Below are positions 9,927 to 22,258 of a stretch of 64,000 bases of DNA, one piece after another. Made by a program: the position numbers and the translations under genes. Every line of letters starts with the position of its first letter. Position 1 is the stretch's first letter. Location of the stretch: NCBI GenBank assembly GCA_023525975.1, contig CM042035.1:24540001-24604000 (forward strand). Reading direction: 5' to 3'. The notes beneath the pieces are model-generated. The model saw only the letters and a program-made list of their open reading frames with translations, was not told the DNA's origin and ran no database searches. Source of the DNA: Smallanthus sonchifolius (lineage: Eukaryota; Streptophyta; Magnoliopsida; Asterales; Asteraceae).

Positions 9927-10045
9927 GGGGTTGCAACACGAGGACTTCCCAGGGGTCACCCATCCTCATAGTACTCTCGCCTAAGCACGCTTAACTGCGG
10001 AGTTCTGATGGGATCCGGTGCTTTAGTGCTGGTATGATCGCAACC
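9927..10045 (-). rRNA. 5S rRNA: 5S rRNA gene, unit 20 (B-deletion type, 119 nt)
   Basis: As unit 12, including the two private spacer markers, with an extra C78T. Flank -16C. Confidence 0.92.
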
Positions 10046-10435
10046 GAAATAACTCTTTCAGTCTATTACTTTATCCCCTTCCACACATAATTCATTTTTA
10101 CTTGCATTCTCCTCTTGCGCGCGCGTTCCGCCTTACGTCAACACGTGCGTCACCCGCCTTCGAGCGTTTAGTTCTTATACTTCCTTGTACAAAACATATT
10201 CCCACGCTCACCCGTGGCGTAAGAATAATTGACTAGTATATGAAGACACACGTGTTCCACTCGACGTCTAAACGTGTGTCTCCCGCGATCGGGCGTTCCC
10301 CGACACGGACCCGCGCGCCCGAGTCTTTACGTACGTTGACCGTTTTTTGACAAAAACTTGTTACGCCCACGCCCGCTTGCAAAATAATCAACGGGTGACG
10401 TTGTTTTGAGTAAAAAAAAATAATTACTTAAAAAA

Positions 10436-10555
10436 GGGGTTGCAACACGAGGACTTCCCAGGGGGTCACCCATCCTAGTACTACTCTCGCCCAAGCACGC
10501 TTAACTGCGGAGTTCTGATGGGATCCGGTGCTTTAGTGCTGGTATGATCGCAACC
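10436..10555 (-). rRNA. 5S rRNA: 5S rRNA gene, unit 21 (consensus)
   Basis: Consensus gene; flank -16A. Confidence 0.97.
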
Positions 10556-10942
10556 GAAATAACTCTTTCATTCTATTACTTTATCCCCTTCCACACATGA
10601 CTCATTTTTACTTGCATTCTCCTCTTGCGCGCGCGTTCCGCCTTACGTCAACACGTGCGTCACCCGCCGGCGAGCGTTTAGTTCTTATACTTCCTTGTAC
10701 AAAACATATTCCCACGCTCACCCGAGGCGTAAGAATAATTGACTAGTATATGAAGACACACGTGTTCCACTCGACGTCTAAACGTGTGTCTCCCGCGATC
10801 GGGCGTTCCCCGACACGGACCCGCGCGCCCGAGTCTTTACGTACGTTGACCGTTTTTTGACAAAAACTTGTTACGCCCACGCCCGTTTGCAAAATAATCA
10901 ACGGGTGACGTTGTTTTGAGTAAAAAAAAATAAATTAAAAAA

Positions 10943-11061
10943 GGGGTTGCAACACGAGGACTTCCCAGGGGTCACCCATCCTCGTAGTACTCTCGCCTAA
11001 GCACGCTTAACTGCGGAGTTCTGATGGGATCCGGTGCTTTAGTGCTGGTATGATCGCAACC
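10943..11061 (-). rRNA. 5S rRNA: 5S rRNA gene, unit 22 (B-deletion type, 119 nt)
   Basis: G64A, G75C, T79G and the box C deletion; flank -16C. Confidence 0.92.
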
Positions 11062-11451
11062 GAAATAACTCTTTCAGTCTATTACTTTATCCCCTTCCAC
11101 ACATAATTCATTTTTACTTGCATTCTCCTCTTGCGCGCGCGTTCCGCCTTACGTCAACACGTGCGTCACCCGCCGGCGAGCGTTTAGTTCTTATACTTCC
11201 TTGTACAAAACATATTCCCACGCTCACCCGGGGCGTAAGAATAATTGACTAGTATATGAAGACACACGTGTTCCACTCGACGTCTAAACGTGTGTCTCCC
11301 GCGATCGGGCGTTCCCCGACACGGACCCGCGCGCCCGAGTCTTTACGTACGTTGACCGTTTTTTAACAAAAACTCGTTACGCCCACGCCCGCTTGCAAAA
11401 TAATCAACGGGTGACGTTGTTTTGAGTAAAAAAAAATAATTACTTAAAAAA

Positions 11452-11571
11452 GGGGTTGCAACACGAGGACTTTCCAGGGGGTCACCCATCCTAGTACTAC
11501 TCTCGCCCAAGCACGCTTAACTGCGGAGTTCTGATGGGATCCGGTGCTTTAGTGCTGGTATGATCGCAACC
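11452..11571 (-). rRNA. 5S rRNA: 5S rRNA gene, unit 23 (G99A)
   Basis: G99A copy; its distal T-run is one base shorter than in unit 15. Flank -16C. Confidence 0.95.
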
Positions 11572-11961
11572 GAAATAACTCTTTCAGTCTATTACTTTAT
11601 CCCCTTCCACACATGACTCATTTTTACTTGCATTCTCCTCTTGCGCGCGCGTTCCGCCTTACGTCAACACGTGCGTCACCCGCCGGCGAGCGTTTAGTTC
11701 TTATACTTCCTTGTACAAAACATATTCCCACGCTCACCCGAGGCGTAAGAATAATTGACTAGTATATGAAGACACACGTGTTCCACTCGACGTCTAACCG
11801 TGTGTCTCCCGCGATCGGGCCTTCCCCGACACGGACCCGCGCGCCCGAGTCTTTACGTACGTTGACCGTTTTTTGACAAAAACTTGTTACGCCCACGCCC
11901 GCTTGCAAAATAATCAACGGGTGACGTTGTTTTGAGTAAAAAAAAATAATTACTTAAAAAA

Positions 11962-12081
11962 GGGGTTGCAACACGAGGACTTCCCAGGGGGTCACCCATC
12001 CTAGTACTACTCTCGCCCAAGCACGCTTAACTGCGGAGTTCTGATGGGATCCGGTGCTTTAGTGCTGGTATGATCGCAACC
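11962..12081 (-). rRNA. 5S rRNA: 5S rRNA gene, unit 24 (consensus)
   Basis: Consensus gene; flank -16A. Confidence 0.97.
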
Positions 12082-12471
12082 GAAATAACTCTTTCATTCT
12101 ATTACTTTATCCCCTTCCACACATGACTCATTTTTACTTGCATTCTCCTCTTGCGCGCGCGTTCCGCCTTACGTCAACACGTGCGTCACCCGCCGGCGAG
12201 CGTTTAGTTCTTATACTTCCTTGTACAAAACATATTCCCACGCTCACCCGAGGCGTAAGAATAATTGACTAGTATATGAAGACACACGTGTTCCACTCGA
12301 CGTCTAACCGTGTGTCTCCCGCGATCGGGCCTTCCCCGACACGGACCCGCGCGCCCGAGTCTTTACGTACGTTGACCGTTTTTTGACAAAAACTTGTTAC
12401 GCCCACGCCCGCTTGCAAAATAATCAACGGGTGACGTTGTTTTGAGTAAAAAAAAATAATTACTTAAAAAA

Positions 12472-12591
12472 GGGGTTGCAACACGAGGACTTCCCAGGGG
12501 GTCACCCATCCTAGTACTACTCTCGCCCAAGCACGCTTAACGGCGGAGTTCTGATGGGATCCGGTGCTTTAGTGCTTGTATGATCGCAACC
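12472..12591 (-). rRNA. 5S rRNA: 5S rRNA gene, unit 25 (C15A, A50C)
   Basis: C15A plus A50C, the first base of box A; both changes recur together in unit 52. Flank -16A. Confidence 0.93.
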
Positions 12592-12982
12592 GAAATAACT
12601 CTTTCATTCTATTACTTTATCCCCTTCCACACATGACTCATTTTTACTTACATTCTCCTCTTGCGCGCGCGTTCCGCCTTACGTCAACACGTGCGTCACC
12701 CGCCGGCGAGCGTTTAGTTCTTATACTTCCTTGTACAAAACATATTCACACGCTCACCCGGGGCGTAAGAATAATTGACTAGTATATGAAGACACACGTG
12801 TTCCACTCGACGTCTAAACGTGTGTCTCCCGCGATCGGGCGTTCCCCGACACGGACCCGCGCGCCCGAGTCTTTACGTACGTTGACCGTTTTTTAACAAA
12901 AACTCGTTACGCCCACGCCCGCTTGCAAAATAATCAACGGGTGACGTTGTTTTGAGTAAAAAAAAAATAATTACTTAAAAAA

Positions 12983-13102
12983 GGGGTTGCAACACGAGGA
13001 CTTCCCAGGGGGTCACCCATCTTAGTACTACTCTCGCCCAAGCACGCTTAACTACGGAGTTCTGATGGGATCCGGTGCTTTAGTGCTGGTATGATCGCAA
13101 CC
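12983..13102 (-). rRNA. 5S rRNA: 5S rRNA gene, unit 26 (G81A, C49T)
   Basis: Linked C49T and G81A; flank -16C. Confidence 0.94.
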
Positions 13103-13489
13103 GAAATAACTCTTTCAGTCTATTACTTTATCCCCTTCCACACATGACTCATTTTTACTTGCATTCTCCTCTTGCGCGCGCGTTCCGCCTTACGTCAACA
13201 CGTGCGTCACCCGCCGGCGAGCGTTTAGTTCTTATACTTCCTTGTACAAAACATATTCCCACGCTCACCCGGGGCGTAAGAATAATTGACTAGTATATGA
13301 AGACACACGTGTTCCACTCGACGTCTAAACGTGTGTCTCCCGCGATCGGGCGTTCCCCGACACGGACCCGCGCGCCCGAGTCTTTACGTACGTTGACCGT
13401 TTTTTGACAAAAACTTGTTACGCCCACGCCCGCTTGCAAAATAATCAACGGGTGACGTTGTTTTGAGTAAAAAAAAATAAATTAAAAAA

Positions 13490-13609
13490 GGGGTTGCAAC
13501 ACGAGGACTTCCCAGGGGGTCACCCATCCTAGTAGTACTCTCGCCTAAGCACGCTTAACTGCGGAGTTCTGATGGGATCCGGTGCTTTAGTGCTGGTATG
13601 ATCGCAACC
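13490..13609 (-). rRNA. 5S rRNA: 5S rRNA gene, unit 27 (B type without T79G)
   Basis: G64A and G75C, 120 nt; flank -16C. Confidence 0.94.
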
Positions 13610-13999
13610 GAAATAACTCTTTCAGTCTATTACTTTATCCCCTTCCACACATAATTCATTTTTACTTGCATTCTCCTCTTGCGCGCGCGTTCCGCCTTAC
13701 GTCAACACGTGCGTCACCCGCCGGCGAGCGTTTAGTTCTTATACTTCCTTGTACAAAACATATTCCCACGCTCACCCGGGGCGTAAGAATAATTGACTAG
13801 TATATGAAGACACACGTGTTCCACTCGACGTCTAAACGTGTGTCTCCCGCGATCGGGCGTTCCCCGACACGGACCCGCGCGCCCGAGTCTTTACGTACGT
13901 TGACCGTTTTTTAACAAAAACTCGTTACGCCCACGCCCGCTTGCAAAATAATCAACGGGTGACGTTGTTTTGAGTAAAAAAAAATAATTACTTAAAAAA

Positions 14000-14119
14000 G
14001 GGGTTGCAACACGAGGACTTCCCAGGGGGTCACCCATCCTAGTACTACTCTCGCCCAAGCACGCTTAACTGCGGAGTTCTGATGGGATCCGGTGCTTTAG
14101 TGCTGGTATGATCGCAACC
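14000..14119 (-). rRNA. 5S rRNA: 5S rRNA gene, unit 28 (consensus)
   Basis: Consensus gene; flank -16A/-13G. Confidence 0.97.
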
Positions 14120-14509
14120 GAAATAACTCTTCCATTCTATTACTTTATCCCCTTCCACACATGACTCATTTTTACTTGCATTCTCCTCTTGCGCGCGCGT
14201 TCCGCCTTACGTCAACACGTGCGTCACCCGCCGGCGAGCGTTTAGTTCTTATACTTCCTTGTACAAAACATATTCCCACGCTCACCCGAGGCGTAAGAAT
14301 AATTGACTAGTATATGAAGACACACGTGTTCCACTCGACGTCTAACCGTGTGTCTCCCGCGATCGGGCCTTCCCCGACACGGACCCGCGCGCCCGAGTCT
14401 TTACGTACGTTGACCGTTTTTTGACAAAAACTTGTTACGCCCACGCCTGCTTGCAAAATAATCAACGGGTGACGTTGTTTTGAGTAAAAAAAAATAATTA
14501 CTTAAAAAA

Positions 14510-14629
14510 GGGGTTGCAAGACGAGGACTTCCCAGGGGGTCACCCATCCTAGTACTACTCTCGCCCAAGCACGCTTAACTGCGGAGTTCTGATGGGATCC
14601 GGTGCTTTAGTGCTGGTATGATCGCAACC
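14510..14629 (-). rRNA. 5S rRNA: 5S rRNA gene, unit 29 (G110C, recombinant flank)
   Basis: G110C gene, but unlike the other G110C copies its 5' flank is -16C with the cataattc variant typical of B units. A switch point lies between n64 and -16. Its 3' spacer has private cctgctt, shared with unit 33. Confidence 0.94.
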
Positions 14630-15020
14630 GAAATAACTCTTTCAGTCTATTACTTTATCCCCTTCCACACATAATTCATTTTTACTTGCATTCTCCTCTT
14701 GCGCGCGCGTTCCGCCTTACGTCAACACGTGCGTCACCCGCCGGCGAGCGTTTAGTTCTTATACTTCCTTGTACAAAACATATTCCCACGCTCACCCGGG
14801 GCGTAAGAATAATTGACTAGTATATGAAGACACACGTGTTCCACTCGACGTCTAAACGTGTGTCTCCCGCGATCGGGCGTTCCCCGACACGGACCCGCGC
14901 GCCCGAGTCTTTACGTACGTTGACCGTTTTTTAACAAAAACTCGTTACGCCCACGCCCGCTTGCAAAATAATCAACGGGTGACGTTGTTTTGAGTAAAAA
15001 AAAAATAATTACTTAAAAAA

Positions 15021-15140
15021 GGGGTTGCAACACGAGGACTTCCCAGGGGGTCACCCATCTTAGTACTACTCTCGCCCAAGCACGCTTAACTACGGAGTTC
15101 TGATGGGATCCGGTGCTTTAGTGCTGGTATGATCGCAACC
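15021..15140 (-). rRNA. 5S rRNA: 5S rRNA gene, unit 30 (G81A, C49T)
   Basis: Linked C49T and G81A; flank -16C. Starts the second copy of a 4-unit block. Confidence 0.94.
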
Positions 15141-15527
15141 GAAATAACTCTTTCAGTCTATTACTTTATCCCCTTCCACACATGACTCATTTTTACTTGC
15201 ATTCTCCTCTTGCGCGCGCGTTCCGCCTTACGTCAACACGTGCGTCACCCGCCGGCGAGCGTTTAGTTCTTATACTTCCTTGTACAAAACATATTCCCAC
15301 GCTCACCCGGGGCGTAAGAATAATTGACTAGTATATGAAGACACACGTGTTCCACTCGACGTCTAAACGTGTGTCTCCCGCGATCGGGCGTTCCCCGACA
15401 CGGACCCGCGCGCCCGAGTCTTTACGTACGTTGACCGTTTTTTGACAAAAACTTGTTACGCCCACGCCCGCTTGCAAAATAATCAACGGGTGACGTTGTT
15501 TTGAGTAAAAAAAAATAAATTAAAAAA

Positions 15528-15647
15528 GGGGTTGCAACACGAGGACTTCCCAGGGGGTCACCCATCCTAGTAGTACTCTCGCCTAAGCACGCTTAACTGC
15601 GGAGTTCTGATGGGATCCGGTGCTTTAGTGCTGGTATGATCGCAACC
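15528..15647 (-). rRNA. 5S rRNA: 5S rRNA gene, unit 31 (B type without T79G)
   Basis: G64A and G75C; flank -16C. Confidence 0.94.
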
Positions 15648-16037
15648 GAAATAACTCTTTCAGTCTATTACTTTATCCCCTTCCACACATAATTCATTTT
15701 TACTTGCATTCTCCTCTTGCGCGCGCGTTCCGCCTTACGTCAACACGTGCGTCACCCGCCGGCGAGCGTTTAGTTCTTATACTTCCTTGTACAAAACATA
15801 TTCCCACGCTCACCCGGGGCGTAAGAATAATTGACTAGTATATGAAGACACACGTGTTCCACTCGACGTCTAAACGTGTGTCTCCCGCGATCGGGCGTTC
15901 CCCGACACGGACCCGCGCGCCCGAGTCTTTACGTACGTTGACCGTTTTTTAACAAAAACTCGTTACGCCCACGCCCGCTTGCAAAATAATCAACGGGTGA
16001 CGTTGTTTTGAGTAAAAAAAAATAATTACTTAAAAAA

Positions 16038-16157
16038 GGGGTTGCAACACGAGGACTTCCCAGGGGGTCACCCATCCTAGTACTACTCTCGCCCAAGCAC
16101 GCTTAACTGCGGAGTTCTGATGGGATCCGGTGCTTTAGTGCTGGTATGATCGCAACC
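16038..16157 (-). rRNA. 5S rRNA: 5S rRNA gene, unit 32 (consensus)
   Basis: Consensus gene; flank -16A/-13G. Confidence 0.97.
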
Positions 16158-16547
16158 GAAATAACTCTTCCATTCTATTACTTTATCCCCTTCCACACAT
16201 GACTCATTTTTACTTGCATTCTCCTCTTGCGCGCGCGTTCCGCCTTACGTCAACACGTGCGTCACCCGCCGGCGAGCGTTTAGTTCTTATACTTCCTTGT
16301 ACAAAACATATTCCCACGCTCACCCGAGGCGTAAGAATAATTGACTAGTATATGAAGACACACGTGTTCCACTCGACGTCTAACCGTGTGTCTCCCGCGA
16401 TCGGGCCTTCCCCGACACGGACCCGCGCGCCCGAGTCTTTACGTACGTTGACCGTTTTTTGACAAAAACTTGTTACGCCCACGCCTGCTTGCAAAATAAT
16501 CAACGGGTGACGTTGTTTTGAGTAAAAAAAAATAATTACTTAAAAAA

Positions 16548-16667
16548 GGGGTTGCAAGACGAGGACTTCCCAGGGGGTCACCCATCCTAGTACTACTCTC
16601 GCCCAAGCACGCTTAACTGCGGAGTTCTGATGGGATCCGGTGCTTTAGTGCTGGTATGATCGCAACC
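16548..16667 (-). rRNA. 5S rRNA: 5S rRNA gene, unit 33 (G110C)
   Basis: G110C copy with the usual -16A flank and the cctgctt spacer marker on its 3' side. Confidence 0.95.
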
Positions 16668-17058
16668 GAAATAACTCTTTCATTCTATTACTTTATCCCC
16701 TTCCACACATGACTCATTTTTACTTGCATTCTCCTCTTGCGCGCGCGTTCCGCCTTACGTCAACACGTGCGTCACCCGCCGGCGAGCGTTTAGTTCTTAT
16801 ACTTCCTTGTACAAAACATATTCCCACGCTCACCCGGGGCGTAAGAATAATTGACTAGTATATGAAGACACACGTGTTCCACTCGACGTCTAAACGTGTG
16901 TCTCCCGCGATCGGGCGTTCCCCGACACGGACCCGCGCGCCCGAGTCTTTACGTACGTTGACCGTTTTTTAACAAAAACTCGTTACGCCCACGCCCGCTT
17001 GCAAAATAATCAACGGGTGACGTTGTTTTGAGTAAAAAAAAAATAATTACTTAAAAAA

Positions 17059-17178
17059 GGGGTTGCAACACGAGGACTTTCCAGGGGGTCACCCATCCTA
17101 GTACTACTCTCGCCCAAGCACGCTTAACTGCGGAGTTCTGATGGGATCCGGTGCTTTAGTGCTGGTATGATCGCAACC
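17059..17178 (-). rRNA. 5S rRNA: 5S rRNA gene, unit 34 (G99A)
   Basis: G99A copy; flank -16C. Confidence 0.95.
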
Positions 17179-17568
17179 GAAATAACTCTTTCAGTCTATT
17201 ACTTTATCCCCTTCCACACATGACTCATTTTTACTTGCATTCTCCTCTTGCGCGCGCGTTCCGCCTTACGTCAACACGTGCGTCACCCGCCGGCGAGCGT
17301 TTAGTTCTTATACTTCCTTGTACAAAACATATTCCCACGCTCACCCGAGGCGTAAGAATAATTGACTAGTATATGAAGACACACGTGTTCCACTCGACGT
17401 CTAACCGTGTGTCTCCCGCGATCGGGCCTTCCCCGACACGGACCCGCGCGCCCGAGTCTTTACGTACGTTGACCGTTTTTTGACAAAAACTTGTTACGCC
17501 CACGCCCGCTTGCAAAATAATCAACGGGTGACGTTGTTTTGAGTAAAAAAAAATAATTACTTAAAAAA

Positions 17569-17688
17569 GGGGTTGCAACACGAGGACTTCCCAGGGGGTC
17601 ACCCATCCTAGTACTACTCTCGCCCAAGCACGCTTAACTGCGGAGTTCTGATGGGATCCGGTGCTTTAGTGCTGGTATGATCGCAACC
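17569..17688 (-). rRNA. 5S rRNA: 5S rRNA gene, unit 35 (consensus)
   Basis: Consensus gene; first member of the five-dimer block. Flank -16A. Confidence 0.97.
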
Positions 17689-18075
17689 GAAATAACTCTT
17701 TCATTCTATTACTTTATCCCCTTCCACACATGACTCATTTTTACTTGCATTCTCCTCTTGCGCGCGCGTTCCGCCTTACGTCAACACGTGCGTCACCCGC
17801 CGGCGAGCGTTTAGTTCTTATACTTCCTTGTACAAAACATATTCCCACGCTCACCCGAGGCGTAAGAATAATTGACTAGTATATGAAGACACACGTGTTC
17901 CACTCGACGTCTAAACGTGTGTCTCCCGCGATCGGGCGTTCCCCGACACGGACCCGCGCGCCCGAGTCTTTACGTACGTTGACCGTTTTTTGACAAAAAC
18001 TTGTTACGCCCACGCCCGTTTGCAAAATAATCAACGGGTGACGTTGTTTTGAGTAAAAAAAAATAAATTAAAAAA

Positions 18076-18194
18076 GGGGTTGCAACACGAGGACTTCCCA
18101 GGGGTCACCCATCCTCGTAGTACTCTCGCCTAAGCACGCTTAACTGCGGAGTTCTGATGGGATCCGGTGCTTTAGTGCTGGTATGATCGCAACC
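18076..18194 (-). rRNA. 5S rRNA: 5S rRNA gene, unit 36 (B-deletion type, 119 nt)
   Basis: G64A, G75C, T79G and the box C deletion; flank -16C. Confidence 0.92.
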
Positions 18195-18584
18195 GAAATA
18201 ACTCTTTCAGTCTATTACTTTATCCCCTTCCACACATAATTCATTTTTACTTGCATTCTCCTCTTGCGCGCGCGTTCCGCCTTACGTCAACACGTGCGTC
18301 ACCCGCCGGCGAGCGTTTAGTTCTTATACTTCCTTGTACAAAACATATTCCCACGCTCACCCGGGGCGTAAGAATAATTGACTAGTATATGAAGACACAC
18401 GTGTTCCACTCGACGTCTAAACGTGTGTCTCCCGCGATCGGGCGTTCCCCGACACGGACCCGCGCGCCCGAGTCTTTACGTACGTTGACCGTTTTTTGAC
18501 AAAAACTTGTTACGCCCACGCCCGCTTGCAAAATAATCAACGGGTGACGTTGTTTTGAGTAAAAAAAAATAATTACTTAAAAAA

Positions 18585-18704
18585 GGGGTTGCAACACGAG
18601 GACTTCCCAGGGGGTCACCCATCCTAGTACTACTCTCGCCCAAGCACGCTTAACTGCGGAGTTCTGATGGGATCCGGTGCTTTAGTGCTGGTATGATCGC
18701 AACC
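18585..18704 (-). rRNA. 5S rRNA: 5S rRNA gene, unit 37 (consensus)
   Basis: Consensus gene; flank -16A. Confidence 0.97.
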
Positions 18705-19091
18705 GAAATAACTCTTTCATTCTATTACTTTATCCCCTTCCACACATGACTCATTTTTACTTGCATTCTCCTCTTGCGCGCGCGTTCCGCCTTACGTCAA
18801 CACGTGCGTCACCCGCCGGCGAGCGTTTAGTTCTTATACTTCCTTGTACAAAACATATTCCCACGCTCACCCGAGGCGTAAGAATAATTGACTAGTATAT
18901 GAAGACACACGTGTTCCACTCGACGTCTAAACGTGTGTCTCCCGCGATCGGGCGTTCCCCGACACGGACCCGCGCGCCCGAGTCTTTACGTACGTTGACC
19001 GTTTTTTGACAAAAACTTGTTACGCCCACGCCCGTTTGCAAAATAATCAACGGGTGACGTTGTTTTGAGTAAAAAAAAATAAATTAAAAAA

Positions 19092-19210
19092 GGGGTTGCA
19101 ACACGAGGACTTCCCAGGGGTCACCCATCCTCGTAGTACTCTCGCCTAAGCACGCTTAACTGCGGAGTTCTGATGGGATCCGGTGCTTTAGTGCTGGTAT
19201 GATCGCAACC
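19092..19210 (-). rRNA. 5S rRNA: 5S rRNA gene, unit 38 (B-deletion type, 119 nt)
   Basis: Same four changes as unit 36; flank -16C. Confidence 0.92.
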
Positions 19211-19600
19211 GAAATAACTCTTTCAGTCTATTACTTTATCCCCTTCCACACATAATTCATTTTTACTTGCATTCTCCTCTTGCGCGCGCGTTCCGCCTTA
19301 CGTCAACACGTGCGTCACCCGCCGGCGAGCGTTTAGTTCTTATACTTCCTTGTACAAAACATATTCCCACGCTCACCCGGGGCGTAAGAATAATTGACTA
19401 GTATATGAAGACACACGTGTTCCACTCGACGTCTAAACGTGTGTCTCCCGCGATCGGGCGTTCCCCGACACGGACCCGCGCGCCCGAGTCTTTACGTACG
19501 TTGACCGTTTTTTGACAAAAATTTGTTACGCCCACGCCCGCTTGCAAAATAATCAACGGGTGACGTTGTTTTGAGTAAAAAAAAATAATTACTTAAAAAA

Positions 19601-19720
19601 GGGGTTGCAACACGAGGACTTCCCAGGGGGTCACCCATCCTAGTACTACTCTCGCCCAAGCACGCTTAACTGCGGAGTTCTGATGGGATCCGGTGCTTTA
19701 GTGCTGGTATGATCGCAACC
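19601..19720 (-). rRNA. 5S rRNA: 5S rRNA gene, unit 39 (consensus)
   Basis: Consensus gene; private aaaattTgtt change in its 3' spacer. Flank -16A. Confidence 0.97.
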
Positions 19721-20107
19721 GAAATAACTCTTTCATTCTATTACTTTATCCCCTTCCACACATGACTCATTTTTACTTGCATTCTCCTCTTGCGCGCGCG
19801 TTCCGCCTTACGTCAACACGTGCGTCACCCGCCGGCGAGCGTTTAGTTCTTATACTTCCTTGTACAAAACATATTTCCACGCTCACCCGAGGCGTAAGAA
19901 TAATTGACTAGTATATGAAGACACACGTGTTCCACTCGACGTCTAAACGTGTGTCTCCCGCGATCGGGCGTTCCCCGACACGGACCCGCGCGCCCGAGTC
20001 TTTACGTACGTTGACCGTTTTTTGACAAAAACTTGTTACGCCCACGCCCGTTTGCAAAATAATCAACGGGTGACGTTGTTTTGAGTAAAAAAAAATAAAT
20101 TAAAAAA

Positions 20108-20226
20108 GGGGTTGCAACACGAGGACTTCCCAGGGGTCACCCATCCTCGTAGTACTCTCGCCTAAGCACGCTTAACTGCGGAGTTCTGATGGGATCCGGT
20201 GCTTTAGTGCTGGTATGATCGCAACC
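20108..20226 (-). rRNA. 5S rRNA: 5S rRNA gene, unit 40 (B-deletion type, 119 nt)
   Basis: Same four changes as unit 36; private catatttcc in its 3' spacer. Flank -16C. Confidence 0.92.
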
Positions 20227-20616
20227 GAAATAACTCTTTCAGTCTATTACTTTATCCCCTTCCACACATAATTCATTTTTACTTGCATTCTCCTCTTGCG
20301 CGCGCGTTCCGCCTTACGTCAACACGTGCGTCACCCGCCGGCGAGCGTTTAGTTCTTATACTTCCTTGTACAAAACATATTCCCACGCTCACCCGGGGCG
20401 TAAGAATAATTGACTAGTATATGAAGACACACGTGTTCCACTCGACGTCTAAACGTGTGTCTCCCGCGATCGGGCGTTCCCCGACACGGACCCGCGCGCC
20501 CGAGTCTTTACGTACGTTGACCGTTTTTTGACAAAAACTTGTTACGCCCACGCCCGCTTGCAAAATAATCAACGGGTGACGTTGTTTTGAGTAAAAAAAA
20601 ATAATTACTTAAAAAA

Positions 20617-20736
20617 GGGGTTGCAACACGAGGACTTCCCAGGGGGTCACCCATCCTAGTACTACTCTCGCCCAAGCACGCTTAACTGCGGAGTTCTGAT
20701 GGGATCCGGTGCTTTAGTGCTGGTATGATCGCAACC
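20617..20736 (-). rRNA. 5S rRNA: 5S rRNA gene, unit 41 (consensus)
   Basis: Consensus gene; flank -16A. Confidence 0.97.
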
Positions 20737-21123
20737 GAAATAACTCTTTCATTCTATTACTTTATCCCCTTCCACACATGACTCATTTTTACTTGCATTC
20801 TCCTCTTGCGCGCGCGTTCCGCCTTACGTCAACACGTGCGTCACCCGCCGGCGAGCGTTTAGTTCTTATACTTCCTTGTACAAAACATATTCCCACGCTC
20901 ACCCGAGGCGTAAGAATAATTGACTAGTATATGAAGACACACGTGTTCCACTCGACGTCTAAACGTGTGTCTCCCGCGATCGGGCGTTCCCCGACACGGA
21001 CCCGCGCGCCCGAGTCTTTACGTACGTTGACCGTTTTTTGACAAAAACTTGTTACGCCCACGCCCGTTTGCAAAATAATCAACGGGTGACGTTGTTTTGA
21101 GTAAAAAAAAATAAATTAAAAAA

Positions 21124-21242
21124 GGGGTTGCAACACGAGGACTTCCCAGGGGTCACCCATCCTCGTAGTACTCTCGCCTAAGCACGCTTAACTGCGGAGT
21201 TCTGATGGGATCCGGTGCTTTAGTGCTGGTATGATCGCAACC
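21124..21242 (-). rRNA. 5S rRNA: 5S rRNA gene, unit 42 (B-deletion type, 119 nt)
   Basis: Same four changes as unit 36; flank -16C. Confidence 0.92.
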
Positions 21243-21632
21243 GAAATAACTCTTTCAGTCTATTACTTTATCCCCTTCCACACATAATTCATTTTTACTT
21301 GCATTCTCCTCTTGCGCGCGCGTTCCGCCTTACGTCAACACGTGCGTCACCCGCCGGCGAGCGTTTAGTTCTTATACTTCCTTGTACAAAACATATTCCC
21401 ACGCTCACCCGGGGCGTAAGAATAATTGACTAGTATATGAAGACACACGTGTTCCACTCGACGTCTAAACGTGTGTCTCCCGCGATCGGGCGTTCCCCGA
21501 CACGGACCCGCGCGCCCGAGTCTTTACGTACGTTGACCGTTTTTTGACAAAAACTTGTTACGCCCACGCCCGCTTGCAAAATAATCAACGGGTGACGTTG
21601 TTTTGAGTAAAAAAAAATAATTACTTAAAAAA

Positions 21633-21752
21633 GGGGTTGCAACACGAGGACTTCCCAGGGGGTCACCCATCCTAGTACTACTCTCGCCCAAGCACGCTTA
21701 ACTGCGGAGTTCTGATGGGATCCGGTGCTTTAGTGCTGGTATGATCGCAACC
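21633..21752 (-). rRNA. 5S rRNA: 5S rRNA gene, unit 43 (consensus)
   Basis: Consensus gene; flank -16A. Confidence 0.97.
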
Positions 21753-22139
21753 GAAATAACTCTTTCATTCTATTACTTTATCCCCTTCCACACATGACTC
21801 ATTTTTACTTGCATTCTCCTCTTGCGCGCGCGTTCCGCCTTACGTCAACACGTGCGTCACCCGCCGGCGAGCGTTTAGTTCTTATACTTCCTTGTACAAA
21901 ACATATTCCCACGCTCACCCGAGGCGTAAGAATAATTGACTAGTATATGAAGACACACGTGTTCCACTCGACGTCTAAACGTGTGTCTCCCGCGATCGGG
22001 CGTTCCCCGACACGGACCCGCGCGCCCGAGTCTTTACGTACGTTGACCGTTTTTTGACAAAAACTTGTTACGCCCACGCCCGTTTGCAAAATAATCAACG
22101 GGTGACGTTGTTTTGAGTAAAAAAAAATAAATTAAAAAA

Positions 22140-22258
22140 GGGGTTGCAACACGAGGACTTCCCAGGGGTCACCCATCCTCGTAGTACTCTCGCCTAAGCA
22201 CGCTTAACTGCGGAGTTCTGATGGGATCCGGTGCTTTAGTGCTGGTATGATCGCAACC
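22140..22258 (-). rRNA. 5S rRNA: 5S rRNA gene, unit 44 (B-deletion type, 119 nt)
   Basis: Same four changes as unit 36; last unit of the five-dimer block. Flank -16C. Confidence 0.92.

Larger units (their letters stand above)
8910..14509. repeat. Higher-order repeat, 11-unit block, copy 1 (units 18-28)
   Basis: Eleven successive unit types match units 45-55 in order at a constant offset of 13740-13741 bp. The doubly mutated C15A/A50C gene occurs only in these two blocks. The first six units are also the second copy of the 4.07-kb repeat. Confidence 0.88.
12983..15020. repeat. 4-unit block of 2038 bp, copy 1 (units 26-29)
   Basis: Order G81A/C49T, B, consensus (-13G), G110C. The marker T at 14448 recurs at 16486, exactly 2038 bp on. 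Confidence 0.88.
15021..17058. repeat. 4-unit block of 2038 bp, copy 2 (units 30-33)
   Basis: Tandem copy of the preceding block. The same unit order without the marker is seen at units 6-9, a probable older relative. Confidence 0.88.
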
